The translations under genes were made by a program, and so were the position numbers. This document shows, piece after piece, positions 35,082 through 44,283 of a DNA stretch of 64,000 bases (position 1 is the stretch's first letter; every line of letters begins with the position of its first letter). Below the pieces are notes generated by a model. That model was not told the origin of the DNA. It ran no database searches and saw only the letters and a program-made list of their open reading frames with translations. Origin of the DNA: Lacipirellula limnantheis (GTDB lineage Bacteria; Planctomycetota; Planctomycetia; Pirellulales; Lacipirellulaceae); NCBI RefSeq assembly GCF_007746075.1, contig NZ_CP036339.1:3935786-3999785 (forward strand), written 5' to 3'.

Positions 35082-36662
35082 ATGACCTCGCCATATCGTT
35101 GCCTGGTCTGTGCCGTTTTCTACCTTGCGACTCTGGTCGGCGTCGTCCCCAGTGCGACCGCCCAGCCGCAGCCAAATATCCTCGTCATCTGGGGCGACGA
35201 CATCGGCACGTGGAACATCAGCCATAACAGTCGCGGCATGATGGGCTATCACACGCCGAACATCGATCGCCTCGCGAAAGAGGGCATTGCCTTCACCGAT
35301 TACTACGCCCAGCAATCGTGCACTGCGGGTCGCGCTGCCTTTATCAGCGGCAGCGTCCCGGTCCGCACCGGCATGACGAAGGTCGGCATGCCCGGCGCGA
35401 AGGAAGGCTGGCAAAAGAGCGACGTCACCATGGCCACCATCCTCAAGAGCCAAGGCTACGCCACCGGCCAGTTCGGCAAGAATCACCAAGGCGACCGCGA
35501 CGAACACTTGCCGACGATGCACGGGTTCGACGAGTTCCTCGGCAGCCTTTATCACCTCAACGCCGAGGAAGAGCCCGAAAATCGCGATTATCCCCGCGAT
35601 CTGAAGCTCGCCGGCGGCAAAACCTTCTTGGAGCAATTCGGTCCACGCGGCATCATCAAGTCCGCCGCCGACGGCAAAGGGGGCCAAACCATCGAGAATC
35701 TCGGGCCCCTCACCAAAAAGCGCATGGAAACGATCGACGATGAGACGATTGCCGCCGCCAAGGAGTTCATCACCCGCCAGGCCAAAGCCGGCAAGCCCTT
35801 CTTCTGCTGGTGGAACGGCACCCGCATGCACTTTCGCACGCACGTCAAGCCCGAGCATATCGGCATCAGCGGCCAGGACGAATACAGCGACGGCATGGTC
35901 GAGCACGACATGCACGTCGGCGAGCTCCTCAAACTCATCGACGACCTGGGGCTGGCCGATAACACGATCGTGCAGTACTCGACCGACAACGGTCCCCACT
36001 ACAACACCTGGCCCGACGCCGGCACCACCCCGTTTCGCGGCGAAAAGAACTCCAACTGGGAAGGAGCCTTTCGCGTTCCCTGCTTCGTCCGCTGGCCCGG
36101 TCATTTTCCCGCGGGAACGACGCTCAACGGCATCGTCTCGCATGAAGATTGGCTGCCAACCTTCGCCGCCGCCGCCGGCGCTCCCGACGTGAAGGAGCAG
36201 CTACTGAAAGGCGCCGAATTCAATGGCCGCAAGTACCGCAATCACATCGACGGCTACAACCTGCTCGATTATCTCAGCGGCCAGACCAAAGAGTCGCCGC
36301 GAAGCGAATTCATCTACGTCAACGACGCCGGGGAAGTGGTCGCCCTCCGCTACAACGACTGGAAAGCGATCTACCTCGAGAATCGCGCTCATCGCCTCGA
36401 CGTCTGGCGCGAACCGTTCGTCCACCTCCGCCTGCCGCTGCTGTTCAACCTGCGGCGCGACCCCTTCGAGAAGTCGCAAGAGAACTCCAACACCTACCAC
36501 GATTGGATGATCGACCGCGCCTTCGTCCTCGTGCCGCTCCAATCGATCGCCAGCAAGTTTCTGCTGACCATGAAGGAGTACCCCCCCAGCCAGACCCCCG
36601 GCGATTGGAGTCTCGACAGCCTGGAAAAGCAGATCAAAGGAATGACCAGCCCGGGCGAATAG
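35082..36662 (+). CDS. Secreted arylsulfatase-type sulfatase
   Basis: This 526-residue alkaline-phosphatase-fold sulfatase hydrolyses sulfate esters, probably of polysaccharides. A signal peptide ends near TAQPQ. NILVIWGDDIG (metal Asp pair, residues 39-40) precedes the formylglycine site SCTAGR at about residue 79-84, where Cys80 would be converted. The motif is C-T-A-G-R rather than C-x-P-S-R, a known variant needing FGE- or AtsB-type maturation. DNGPHYNTW supplies later metal ligands. AAAGGAG lies 8 bases upstream of ATG 35082. No maturation enzyme is visible here. Confidence 0.88.
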   Translation: MTSPYRCLVCAVFYLATLVGVVPSATAQPQPNILVIWGDDIGTWNISHNSRGMMGYHTPNIDRLAKEGIAFTDYYAQQSCTAGRAAFISGSVPVRTGMTKVGMPGAKEGWQKSDVTMATILKSQGYATGQFGKNHQGDRDEHLPTMHGFDEFLGSLYHLNAEEEPENRDYPRDLKLAGGKTFLEQFGPRGIIKSAADGKGGQTIENLGPLTKKRMETIDDETIAAAKEFITRQAKAGKPFFCWWNGTRMHFRTHVKPEHIGISGQDEYSDGMVEHDMHVGELLKLIDDLGLADNTIVQYSTDNGPHYNTWPDAGTTPFRGEKNSNWEGAFRVPCFVRWPGHFPAGTTLNGIVSHEDWLPTFAAAAGAPDVKEQLLKGAEFNGRKYRNHIDGYNLLDYLSGQTKESPRSEFIYVNDAGEVVALRYNDWKAIYLENRAHRLDVWREPFVHLRLPLLFNLRRDPFEKSQENSNTYHDWMIDRAFVLVPLQSIASKFLLTMKEYPPSQTPGDWSLDSLEKQIKGMTSPGE

Positions 36663-37015
36663 CCTAGCGCCGCCGGCGCGGCCGCGCCGCCGCACTTCGG
36701 CCTCATGCCCGCGCTCCACGATCACGCCGTCCCGAAAGTTCGGCGATCGCTTGCACGACTCGTAGGTCGTTGCATGCGCCACTTGCCGCGCGTGCGCGCA
36801 AAAACCGGCGATTGCGCGGGCTTAACATGGACAAATTATCGACCCGATTGGTATGCTAGAGCCATCAGCTCCTTCTCTAAGTTTGTCTCAAATCGAAAGC
36901 GCGTCCGCCGTCGGCGGCGGTTTTCCAGCAATGTGATCGCTGCACGGCAACTAAGCAGGCGTGCCTGGCGCCCGGCGTTGCTCTTGTCGCGGCGCAACGA
37001 TTCGCCGGAGGATTC
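36663..37015. other. Spacer after the sulfatase gene
   Basis: This 353-base spacer begins with a GC-rich palindromic stretch (GGCGCGGCCGCGCC at 36675-36688) that may help end sulfatase transcription, and holds a candidate promoter for the DUF1559 gene. No gene was recognised. Confidence 0.45.
36828..36857 (+). promoter_or_regulatory. Candidate sigma-70 promoter
   Basis: TGGACA at 36828-36833, an 18-base spacer and TATGCT at 36852-36857 approximate a vegetative promoter. It lies about 160 bases before the DUF1559 start. The match is modest, so confidence is low. Confidence 0.32.
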
Positions 37016-38053
37016 ATGCACGCTGTGAGTCTGCTGAAGCGTCGCGTCCCCGCCTTCACCCTCGTCGAACTTTTGGTCGTCATTGCGATTATCGGCGTCT
37101 TGGTAGCACTCCTGCTGCCAGCCGTCCAAGCGGCGCGCGAGGCCGCCCGCCGCAGCCAATGTCAAAGCAGTTTGCGACAACTAGCGCTCGGTTGCTTGAA
37201 CTATGAGTCTTCCAAGGGCTCGCTCCCCTCGGGCGGAATCACCGACGGCGACGTCGGCGTGCGCAGCGGCGCCGGCTGGTCGATCTTCATTCTCCCCTTC
37301 ATCGAGCAACAGGCCCTCTACAACCAGTACGATTTCGACGAGCCCAACGAATCGCTCGTCGATACCGACAAAGACGGCAAGAACAACGCGGTGGTCCGCG
37401 AATCCAATCCGCCCATCTTCGATTGCCCCAGCGACGAGGAGACCGATCTGAACGACAACCCCGCGTCCGGCCCGGGGGCGGTCGTCAAATACAACCGCGG
37501 TTCGTACCGCGGCAACGCCGGACTCTGCACCGTCGAGTCCTCGGCGTTCTGGGACAGTTCGGCCGAACAGACCGAGCGTTACTCGCATCAACGCGGCCCG
37601 CTCCCCGGGACGGGTCGCATGATGGTCAATCCCTGGGTCGCCGAGCCGAAGCTCAAGCCGAATCCCCCCTGGTCCCTCACCTCGCCCGTGCGGTTGGCGG
37701 AGATCACCGACGGCACGTCAAACACTATGCTCCTGGGAGAAAAGGCTCACGTCGGGCTGCTCGCCGAGTCCCGCCGCCGCCGCACGTTCTGGGCGTACAC
37801 CTACACGTCGTATCAACGGTCGGTCACCTTCTTGCAAACGCGGTCCATCATCTCCGATTACGATCGCTGCCTCCAAATTTCCGGCGCGTTTGGCGACAAT
37901 CCTTGCAAGCGATCCTGGGGCAGCCTGCACCCCTCCGGTCTCAGCATCGCCAAGTGCGACGGCGCCGTGCAGTTCGTTTCCGATGCCGTCGACATTTTTC
38001 TCTTTGGCGCCGCGTCGACGATTGCCGGCGACGAGACGGCGACGCTCGAGTAA
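37016..38053 (+). CDS. DUF1559 type IV pilin-like protein
   Basis: This 345-residue protein starts with a basic leader and [20 protein letters not shown], then [16 protein letters not shown], the class III-like prepilin signal of the DUF1559 family. The C-terminal H-x9-DG motif is present as HPSGLSIAKCDG. GGAGG lies 5 bases before ATG 37016. A gene for a small exported regulatory-like lipoprotein follows, an arrangement often seen next to DUF1559 genes. Confidence 0.9.
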   Translation: MHAVSLLKRRVPAFTLVELLVVIAIIGVLVALLLPAVQAAREAARRSQCQSSLRQLALGCLNYESSKGSLPSGGITDGDVGVRSGAGWSIFILPFIEQQALYNQYDFDEPNESLVDTDKDGKNNAVVRESNPPIFDCPSDEETDLNDNPASGPGAVVKYNRGSYRGNAGLCTVESSAFWDSSAEQTERYSHQRGPLPGTGRMMVNPWVAEPKLKPNPPWSLTSPVRLAEITDGTSNTMLLGEKAHVGLLAESRRRRTFWAYTYTSYQRSVTFLQTRSIISDYDRCLQISGAFGDNPCKRSWGSLHPSGLSIAKCDGAVQFVSDAVDIFLFGAASTIAGDETATLE

Positions 38054-38113
38054 TCATCCCGTGCGCCGCGCTCCCCAGGCCGAAATTGTCAGGCGTCTAA
38101 CCAGACGGCAAGC

Positions 38114-38629
38114 ATGAAGATCCCCGCTCGACGATTCATGCCCGTTCACCGCGGCCATTCGCTGCCGGCGGCCTCGCTGCTAGTGGCCGCGCTGCTGGCG
38201 TGCGTCGGCTGCGGCGGCGCCGCCGACGTGGTCCCCGTCTCGGGCGTCGTCCTCTACGGCGACCAACCGCTCGCCGGCGCCGGCATCACGACGCAGCCCA
38301 TCGGCCAAGGAACCGAGAACCCCGGCTCCGGGTCCTTTGGCAAGACCGACGAACAGGGCCGCTTCACCCTGGAACTCGTCACCCCCGCCATGCCTGGCGC
38401 GATCGTCGGCGAGCATCGCCTCATGATCAACCCGCCAGCAACCACCGCCGCGCCGGCCGCTCCCGCGACCCAAATCGTCGACGGCGTCGAAGTCTTCGTC
38501 GACGATCCCCAAACCCGGCGCGCTCCCCAGGCAACCGGAGCCTGGCCCGCGTCGTTCTCCGACGGGTCGCTGCGCCTCGTCGTCCCGCCCGCGGGACTCA
38601 CCGACGCGAAGATCAGCATCCCGCGTTAG
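38114..38629 (+). CDS. Putative lipoprotein with carboxypeptidase regulatory-like fold
   Basis: This 171-residue protein has an N-terminal hydrophobic segment ending LLACVGCGG, which reads as a lipobox, followed by VSGVVLYGDQPLAGAGITTQ and GKTDEQGRFTLEL. This is the beta-sandwich pattern of carboxypeptidase regulatory-like/transthyretin-like domains. It lies 60 bases after a DUF1559 gene on the same strand and is probably co-transcribed. Such pairs are common in planctomycetes, but the function is unknown. Confidence 0.75.
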   Translation: MKIPARRFMPVHRGHSLPAASLLVAALLACVGCGGAADVVPVSGVVLYGDQPLAGAGITTQPIGQGTENPGSGSFGKTDEQGRFTLELVTPAMPGAIVGEHRLMINPPATTAAPAAPATQIVDGVEVFVDDPQTRRAPQATGAWPASFSDGSLRLVVPPAGLTDAKISIPR

Positions 38630-38699
38630 CCGCGGGCAACTCCGAAACCGGCGCCGCCCATCACCGCTCGGTGAGGACGGCGCCAGCGATCACGGCAAG

Positions 38700-38939
38700 T
38701 CACGCGTTGTTCGTCTCGTCGACCGTCAGGCGTCCCACTTCCAACTCGTCGATCCGCAGGCGCTTGATGCGGGCGCCCTCGACCGCAACCCGCCTGATCG
38801 AAAGTCGCCCAATCGCGAAGGCCCCAATCGCCACGGCGCCGACCGCCGCCGCGCCGACGCTCGCCACGGCCAACGCCGTCGCCCATCTGGCAAGCGCCAC
38901 TTGTGCACCAGACTTCTCGATCGCCATTTTGTCTTTCAT
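38700..38939 (-). CDS. Small membrane protein of unknown function
   Basis: This 79-residue protein has one hydrophobic segment rich in Ala, Gly and Val (VGAAAVGAVAIGAFAIGRLS), followed by a basic repeat-like region (RVAVEGARIKRLRIDELEVG). Similar alternating small/hydrophobic sequences occur in uncharacterised bacterial membrane proteins. ATG at 38937-38939 was chosen because the in-frame sequence upstream (SPRGEKGAD and so on) is encoded by the flanking repeat and is not natural protein. Confidence is moderate. Confidence 0.5.
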   Translation of the reverse strand: MKDKMAIEKSGAQVALARWATALAVASVGAAAVGAVAIGAFAIGRLSIRRVAVEGARIKRLRIDELEVGRLTVDETNNA

Positions 38940-39028
38940 CCCGGCACGCCCTCGTTCTACGCCGTCACACGCGCAAACTCCCCGCAAGTATAGGTTCTCG
39001 CCCAGCGCGGCGCCCGCCCGCAGAAGAT

Positions 39029-39198
39029 CTGCCCCCTTCTCCCCGCGGGGCGAAGGGCCGCGCGATGAGAGCGAACCCTCGATCGAGCCCGCCATTTGTT
39101 AGCCGAGCCCGCCAATTGTCATCCTGAGCACGCACCAATTGTCATCCTGAGCGCAGCGAAGGATCTACCCCCCAACCAGCCGCCAGATTCTTCACGAC
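39029..39198. repeat. Left copy of a 150-170 bp direct repeat
   Basis: It begins GCCCCCTTCTCCCCGCGGGG, includes AATTGTCATCCTGAGCGCAG and ends ATTCTTCACGACG. A diverged copy with the same order of blocks is at 39801-39952. It overlaps the 3' end of the small ankyrin gene by a few bases. Confidence 0.65.
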
Positions 39199-39731
39199 GC
39201 CTCTCGACGCTCCGCCTCCTCCAAAATCTCCACAATCGCCTCCACCTCCCGCGGATCGTTGAACACCCGCCGCGCCGCCCTCAACCGCTCCTTCCAAAAC
39301 AGCCGCAAGAACTCACCCCCATCGGCGCCAAGCTCCGCGCGCATGCCGTCCATTTCGGCCTGCTCGTCGGGGTCCAGCGCCAACTGCCCGTTCTCGTCGA
39401 GTGAAGGCGACGGCCGCGGCGGCTGCTTGTCTTGCACCCGCATCAGCTTCCGCCGCGCATAGTCGAGCGCCGACAACCCCGCGTCATCCGTCAGCGCATG
39501 ATCGGCGCCATGCCGCAACAGCGCCCGCACCGTCGCCGCGCTCGGGCACGACCCGCGCACATTTGCCAGAAGCGGCGTCCGCCCGCGCCCAAACGAGCAA
39601 TTCGGATCGACGCCCCACCCCAACCGCTCCGCCACCAGGTCCGCGTCCCCGCGTTCCGCCGCCAACAGCAGCAACCGCTCAAACCGCCTCCGCTGCTGCG
39701 GGCTCTGCGCCATATCGCGAAAATCGTCCAT
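39192..39731 (-). CDS. Ankyrin-repeat protein
   Basis: This 179-residue protein has ankyrin-type units in its first half (LLLLAAERGDADLVAERLGW, GVDPNCSFGRGRTPLL, ALLRHGADHALTDDAGLSAL). A charged helical second half follows (LRAARRVFNDPREVEAIVEI). Ankyrin repeats bind proteins; no catalytic domain or signal peptide is seen, so it is probably cytoplasmic. It is oriented like the larger ankyrin gene at 40142 and lies between two direct repeats. Confidence 0.75.
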   Translation of the reverse strand: MDDFRDMAQSPQQRRRFERLLLLAAERGDADLVAERLGWGVDPNCSFGRGRTPLLANVRGSCPSAATVRALLRHGADHALTDDAGLSALDYARRKLMRVQDKQPPRPSPSLDENGQLALDPDEQAEMDGMRAELGADGGEFLRLFWKERLRAARRVFNDPREVEAIVEILEEAERREAS

Positions 39732-40141
39732 GCCGCCATGATAACCCGCCTGCTACTCGTCATTCTGAGCATCCCCCGTCATTCTGAGCGAAGCGAAGAA
39801 TCCGCCCCCTTCTCCCCGCGGGGAGAAGGGCCGGGGATGAGGGCGAACCCGCAACAGAGCCCGCTATTCGTCAGCCCAAGCGTGCACCAATCGTCATCCT
39901 GAACGCAGCGAAGGACCTACCCCGAAACAAGCGGCCTGATTCTTCACGAAGTTCATCATGCCACCCACAAATGCAACTCAAGTCACGACCGGATTGCAGG
40001 GCGCAGGGTACGCAGGGTGCCATGCCCTCACCCCTCAGACGTGAGCATGCGGAAGTCGAAAAGAGCCCGAAAACACTGCCCATAGCTCCACGTCAATGGC
40101 AAGCTACCCCACTTTTTGAAACAGACGATTCAGGCAGAGCC
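39732..40141. other. Repeat-bearing spacer
   Basis: This 410-base spacer between two ankyrin genes holds the right direct repeat and short GTCATTCTGAGC units. No gene is seen. Confidence 0.5.
39801..39952. repeat. Right copy of a 150-170 bp direct repeat
   Basis: It begins CCGCCCCCTTCTCCCCGCGG and includes AATCGTCATCCTGAACGCAG and TGATTCTTCACGAAG, mirroring 39029-39198 in the same orientation. Just before it come two GTCATTCTGAGC units. Confidence 0.65.
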
Positions 40142-42778
40142 TCATCGCACCAATCGCAAAGTCTCCTCTTGAATCGTCTGCTCAAAGTCTGGAAGGGCGG
40201 CAATGTCGAGCGTTCCCTCGATAGCCACCTCCAATAACTCGACGGTCGCGATCGCGCGTGCCTCATCAGTATCGTTGGTGAATGCCGGGACGTCCTTCAG
40301 GCGATCGCGCCGAACTGCGCGAAGCCAATTTTCGGCATAATCAAGCGCCGTTTGGCCGCGATCATTCTTCATCGTGGCATCGGCTCCATATTTAAGAAGC
40401 AGTTTAACGACGATCAGAGTGCAGCCTCGCGCCGCCGCCATTAATGGAGTTTCACCGCCGCCTGCCAAGAACGGATTGTCGGCGAGCGGGACCTTACGTC
40501 GATTGACGTCAGCTCCGGCAAGAATGAGTTTCTGCATGATTTTTAGTGGAACGACGCTTCTATCCATGTGAAAGCACGCGTTGCCTAGGATTGGGCCATC
40601 GCCTCCGTTGTTCGGATCGGCGCCGGCCGCCAGAAGAAGATCGACGATCTCCAGGGGGCGGTTGTACGCAGCATGACCCGCTGCAACGGAGAGATACGTC
40701 GACGAGCTATATCCTGGCGGCGACGAATTTACGTCGGCGCCTGATCGAATCGCTGTGGTAACCGCCTCGGTGTCGCCGGCTCTAATCGCTTGCATCAGCG
40801 AATCCTCGGCGGGGTCAGGCTGGCTGGCAGTCGAAAGTTGCGCTGCAGTCGGCTTGTAAAACGCAATGTCGACGCGCTCGATTGCGTCCGGGGCGATTTC
40901 GTCGTCGTGGTACGCGGCGAGTCTTAAGCTTTGGTCCTGCTTCCGGAAATCAACGCTGATGAACGTGAGATAAGCATCCTCCGCTCGTAGAAATGAATCG
41001 AGAAACTCGTACTCCGATTCGTAGGCGCTCCAGTCAATTTCCTCGTCGTGTCGTAACGAACCAAAGCTGGTGCCGGCCATTCGATCCGATTCGTCCTGAA
41101 CGTCTGGATCAATTTCGACCCTGCCGCGAAACCATTGACCGTCGGACTCGAACGTCTCAACGCATTCGCCGCGATCGTACAGCCAGTAGTAGACGACTCC
41201 CGCCGTCGCTTGCTCGCCTGCGTGAAGCACTTGCGTCTTGAGCGACTTCGACCACCCCTTCATTGGGCTGTCGCCGTGGATTGGACGCTCACTCGTAACA
41301 TAGGTCCACTCGTGGCCTTTCAGTTTGACAAGAAATAGAGCGTCGCCCGCCTCATGCTTGATCTCCGATTGCCGGCCTAGGACGTCTCGCTCAACGCGAT
41401 TGAATTTTCGATCCTTCGCCAGCATCGTGGCGATCTTTTCAATGTCGGTGCGAACCAGCATCTGCTCCGCACGCGAGAAATCTTCCGCGCACACTCCTCG
41501 TCGACGCGAAACAGGCGTTGCCGGAATATCAATCAGTTCGCTCAGTCTGCTTGGTCGAGCATTCGACGAACCAGCTTCTCCCTGAGTCTCATCAGCGTCT
41601 GGCTCCGAGTTGCTGGCGGCTCCAGCCGTCTTTAGTTGCTCGATAATCGCTTCCAGTTCGCTGCGTCGCCTGAGCAGTTCGACTCGATCCTCGTCGGTGT
41701 GAAGATGCGTGATGCGTGTGTCGGTTAATCGCTGTTCCGCGTACGCCAGAGCGCTGACGCCGCATTCGCGGAGGTTGGGGTTTGCGCCCTGATCCAATAG
41801 CCACTGGCATAGCCGACTGCGGCAGAAATAGATCGTCATGCGGAGAGGCGACGACTGGCTCTTCGTGACATGGTTAAGCGCAGCGTTTGCATTGACCAGT
41901 TCTTGCAAGCAGGCGATCTCGAGTTCGTCGTTAATATATTGAGGCAAGTAGAACTCAGTCGACGAACGCGGCGGACCAATGACCACGGCCGTCAACGGCG
42001 ACGGCTCATGAGGCCGATTCGTCGGGCGGACGCCGCTTTCCAGCAAAGCGCGAATGAGCGGCAGATCTCGTCGCTTTCCGGCGGCTTCCAGTAGTTGATC
42101 GGGCGACGCCTCGGCGACAAGCTCGGGGAAGTCCGCTAGCGCCCGACGGACTATGGCCTCGCTTTGACAGCTGACTAGTTGTAACAGGCTGTGCGAAGAC
42201 TTCAGCTTCGCCCCGGCGCCCATTAAGCGGACGATCAAAATTGCCGCCTTCTCGCCCTCATTGCGACAGGCCGCAGTGATTGGCATGAGATCTTTTTTGC
42301 CTCGCGGATCCGCCAACGCGCCGGCGTCGAGCAAAGCGTTGGCCAATGCGAACAACTTGGCATTGATGGCTCGCGTCAGCACAGGCTCGCCCGAACCGTC
42401 TTTCGCATTTGGGTCTGCCCCCGCCAAGAGGAGTCTGAGAGCCACTGTCTCCTTCTTCCAAGTGATGGCGATCATCATCGCCGTTCGCTTAAAACTGTCC
42501 TCGGCGTTGACGTCGGCGCCCGCTTCGAGCAACGCCTCGATGATTCCCTCGTGTCCGTGCTCAGCGGCGGCCATCAGCGGCGTCACATCGATCGATTGGC
42601 CGAAGAGTTCCGCCGCGAATTCTACGCCCCCATCGTTGACAATCCATGCGGCGGCCTTCTTGACTTTGTCGGTAAGTGCGTCGCCACGCTCATCTGGAGG
42701 ATGGCCACTGGCAAGCAATCGCTTGACTTCATCAAACTTCCCCTTGCGCGCTGCGAAATAAAGCGGTTTTTCAGACAT
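40142..42778 (-). CDS. Large multi-ankyrin protein with unknown central domain
   Basis: This 878-residue protein begins SEKPLYFAARKGKFDEVKRL, then a run of ankyrin units (VTPLMAAAEHGHEGIIEALL, EAGADVNAEDSFKRT, LAGADPNAKDGSGEP), covering about residues 1-390. After a charged linker comes a region of about 230 residues with VERDVLGRQSEIKHEAGDAL, HEWTYVTSERPIHGDSPMKG and DEEIDWSAYESEYEFLDSFL, which I do not recognise. A second ankyrin block ends the protein (AGADPNNGGDGPILGNACFH, ETPLMAAARGCTLIVVKLLL, KYGADATMKNDRGQTALDYA). No signal peptide is seen, so it is probably cytoplasmic. Third-position A/T use is higher than in adjacent housekeeping genes. ATG at 42778 fits the first repeat. Confidence 0.8.
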   Translation of the reverse strand: MSEKPLYFAARKGKFDEVKRLLASGHPPDERGDALTDKVKKAAAWIVNDGGVEFAAELFGQSIDVTPLMAAAEHGHEGIIEALLEAGADVNAEDSFKRTAMMIAITWKKETVALRLLLAGADPNAKDGSGEPVLTRAINAKLFALANALLDAGALADPRGKKDLMPITAACRNEGEKAAILIVRLMGAGAKLKSSHSLLQLVSCQSEAIVRRALADFPELVAEASPDQLLEAAGKRRDLPLIRALLESGVRPTNRPHEPSPLTAVVIGPPRSSTEFYLPQYINDELEIACLQELVNANAALNHVTKSQSSPLRMTIYFCRSRLCQWLLDQGANPNLRECGVSALAYAEQRLTDTRITHLHTDEDRVELLRRRSELEAIIEQLKTAGAASNSEPDADETQGEAGSSNARPSRLSELIDIPATPVSRRRGVCAEDFSRAEQMLVRTDIEKIATMLAKDRKFNRVERDVLGRQSEIKHEAGDALFLVKLKGHEWTYVTSERPIHGDSPMKGWSKSLKTQVLHAGEQATAGVVYYWLYDRGECVETFESDGQWFRGRVEIDPDVQDESDRMAGTSFGSLRHDEEIDWSAYESEYEFLDSFLRAEDAYLTFISVDFRKQDQSLRLAAYHDDEIAPDAIERVDIAFYKPTAAQLSTASQPDPAEDSLMQAIRAGDTEAVTTAIRSGADVNSSPPGYSSSTYLSVAAGHAAYNRPLEIVDLLLAAGADPNNGGDGPILGNACFHMDRSVVPLKIMQKLILAGADVNRRKVPLADNPFLAGGGETPLMAAARGCTLIVVKLLLKYGADATMKNDRGQTALDYAENWLRAVRRDRLKDVPAFTNDTDEARAIATVELLEVAIEGTLDIAALPDFEQTIQEETLRLVR

Positions 42779-43327
42779 GGCGATAGTTATCTTATGGGAA
42801 GTAAAGAGCAGCGTAACGGCGGCGACTTGCTTCACTCGCAGCTTCGGGCGACGCTGCTGCCAAGTAACGATCGAGCGAGCGCAGAATATAACTGCTCCAA
42901 CTCACGATCCATCCCTCAATGTGTGAGCTTCCATCCCAAAAAGGGACACTCAACACGCCGGGGCGCCATTGGCGTGTCGCCAGTGAGAGGCCCCGCCACG
43001 GCATCATTACCGACCGACTCGCAAGCAGCCTAAAGGACAACGCCTCTTGCTGCCTGCCGAAAATGAGAACTAAGTACCCTCGCCATACTAACCGTGGCGA
43101 GCAGCGCCCGGCGGTCCTAATGACGGCCCGCCGCAGAGGGGTGGCCAAAAGTCCCATCTAGAAAACGGCCGCACCACTCGCTATAGTGATCGCATGTCCA
43201 CATCCCGCGCCGCCGCTGCGCCCACGCGTCATCCGCCAGGAGAAGCCCAACCTGCGCCTGGCGCCCTCCCGTTGCCGGCGACGACCACCACCGCCGCGCT
43301 CGCCATGAACGGGGCAGGAGAGCATCT

Positions 43328-43810
43328 TGTGGGAGGCGTCTCCGACGCCGATGCCGTTCACCACGCCACGCCACATCGGCCACGTCAAGCCGCTTTGGAG
43401 TCAGAGACCCCTCCCACCGTTTTCGCGACAAGCAAACCGAAGACCCCCTGTCGCCTCAAGACAACACGACAGGCGACATCCCAACTCCAACCCAACCAAC
43501 GAGTTCAGCCTGCTGTCGCCCAAAACGCATCAGGCGACACCGGGCGACACGCGACAGCGCCCGGCGTCATCAAGCGTTTGTGGGAGGCGTCTCCGACGCC
43601 GATGCCGCTCACCACTCCACGGCGCAGCGGCCCCGTCAAGCCGCTTCGGGGTCAGAGACCCCTCCCACAGCTTTCGCGACAAGCGAACCGAAGACCCCCC
43701 TGTCGCCTCAAGACAACACGACAGGCGACATCCCAACTCCAACCCACCCAACAACTTCGGCCTTCTGTCGCCAAAAACGCATCAGACGACACCGGGCGAC
43801 ACGCGACAGC
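43328..43810. repeat. Two tandem 231-bp units with internal hairpins
   Basis: Unit A (43328-43558) and unit B (43579-43810) are direct copies with only scattered differences. Each begins TGTGGGAGGCGTCTCCGACG, has an inverted partner TCAGAGACCCCTCCCAC about 75 bases later, and then contains CTGTCGCC and AGGCGACA dyads. The left-arm motif also occurs alone at 13079. Confidence 0.8.
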
Positions 43811-43820
43811 ACGCACCCAA

Positions 43821-43895
43821 GGGGTCGGGGACCTTTTGCCACTGGAGATCTTCCACTCCTTCGATCGCCGCTAGTGGCAAAAGGTCCCCGACCCC
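43821..43895. repeat. Perfect 23-bp hairpin GGGGTCGGGGACCTTTTGCC
   Basis: GGGGTCGGGGACCTTTTGCC plus ACT at 43821-43843 is repeated exactly as its reverse complement at 43873-43895 around a 29-base loop. It abuts the tandem 231-bp units. No coding role is seen. Confidence 0.8.
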
Positions 43896-44180
43896 CTCAA
43901 CGTCTCCGCCGCCGCCGCGAAGTAGCCTTTACCAAGTTAAGAACCGAGAGCATCAGAACCGCGAGTCACGCCAATAAATGAAAAGCTCTCAGCAGTCAGC
44001 CTAAAAGTTCCAGCAAACGACTGACCGCTCATCCCGCATTCGCGCCAATTCGCGTCATCCGCGGTCAACTCCCCCTATTTCCACCCCACAGAAGTCCCAA
44101 CCCGCCAAGTACCAGCCGCCGACAGCATTCCGAACCCCGCGACCACCCCCTAGAATGGCAAATTCGCTCGCCGCAACGAA

Positions 44181-44280
44181 CAACCAGCATCGAGCAACCA
44201 GCAACCAGCACCCGCCGCGCCGGCCGGTCGTTGACCGGCGGCTACCAGCATCCAGTAACCAGCATCCAGCATCAGCAACG
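44181..44280. repeat. ACCAGCA-type low-complexity repeats before ftsY
   Basis: Short direct repeats of ACCAGCATCCAG/CAACCAGCA flavour run up to the ftsY start. They extend the ftsY frame with implausible sequence, which argues against a start upstream of 44284. Confidence 0.5.
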
Positions 44281-44283
44281 TCC

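Larger units (their letters stand above)
42779..44283. other. Repeat-rich region without a defensible gene
   Basis: These 1.5 kb between the ankyrin gene and ftsY hold a 231-bp tandem duplication, a 23-bp perfect hairpin and low-complexity ACCAGCA-type repeats. Open frames are present, but none has a recognisable fold, codon pattern or ribosome-binding site, so no gene is called. Confidence 0.55.

Noticed and set aside
43328..43810. CRISPR-like array
   Set aside because: Only two long, nearly identical units occur, without short uniform repeats separated by unique spacers, and no cas genes are present.
42779..44283. Several open frames of 60-230 codons in the repeat-rich spacer
   Set aside because: They run through tandem repeats and hairpins, lack domains and ribosome-binding sites, and look like frames opened by GC bias.
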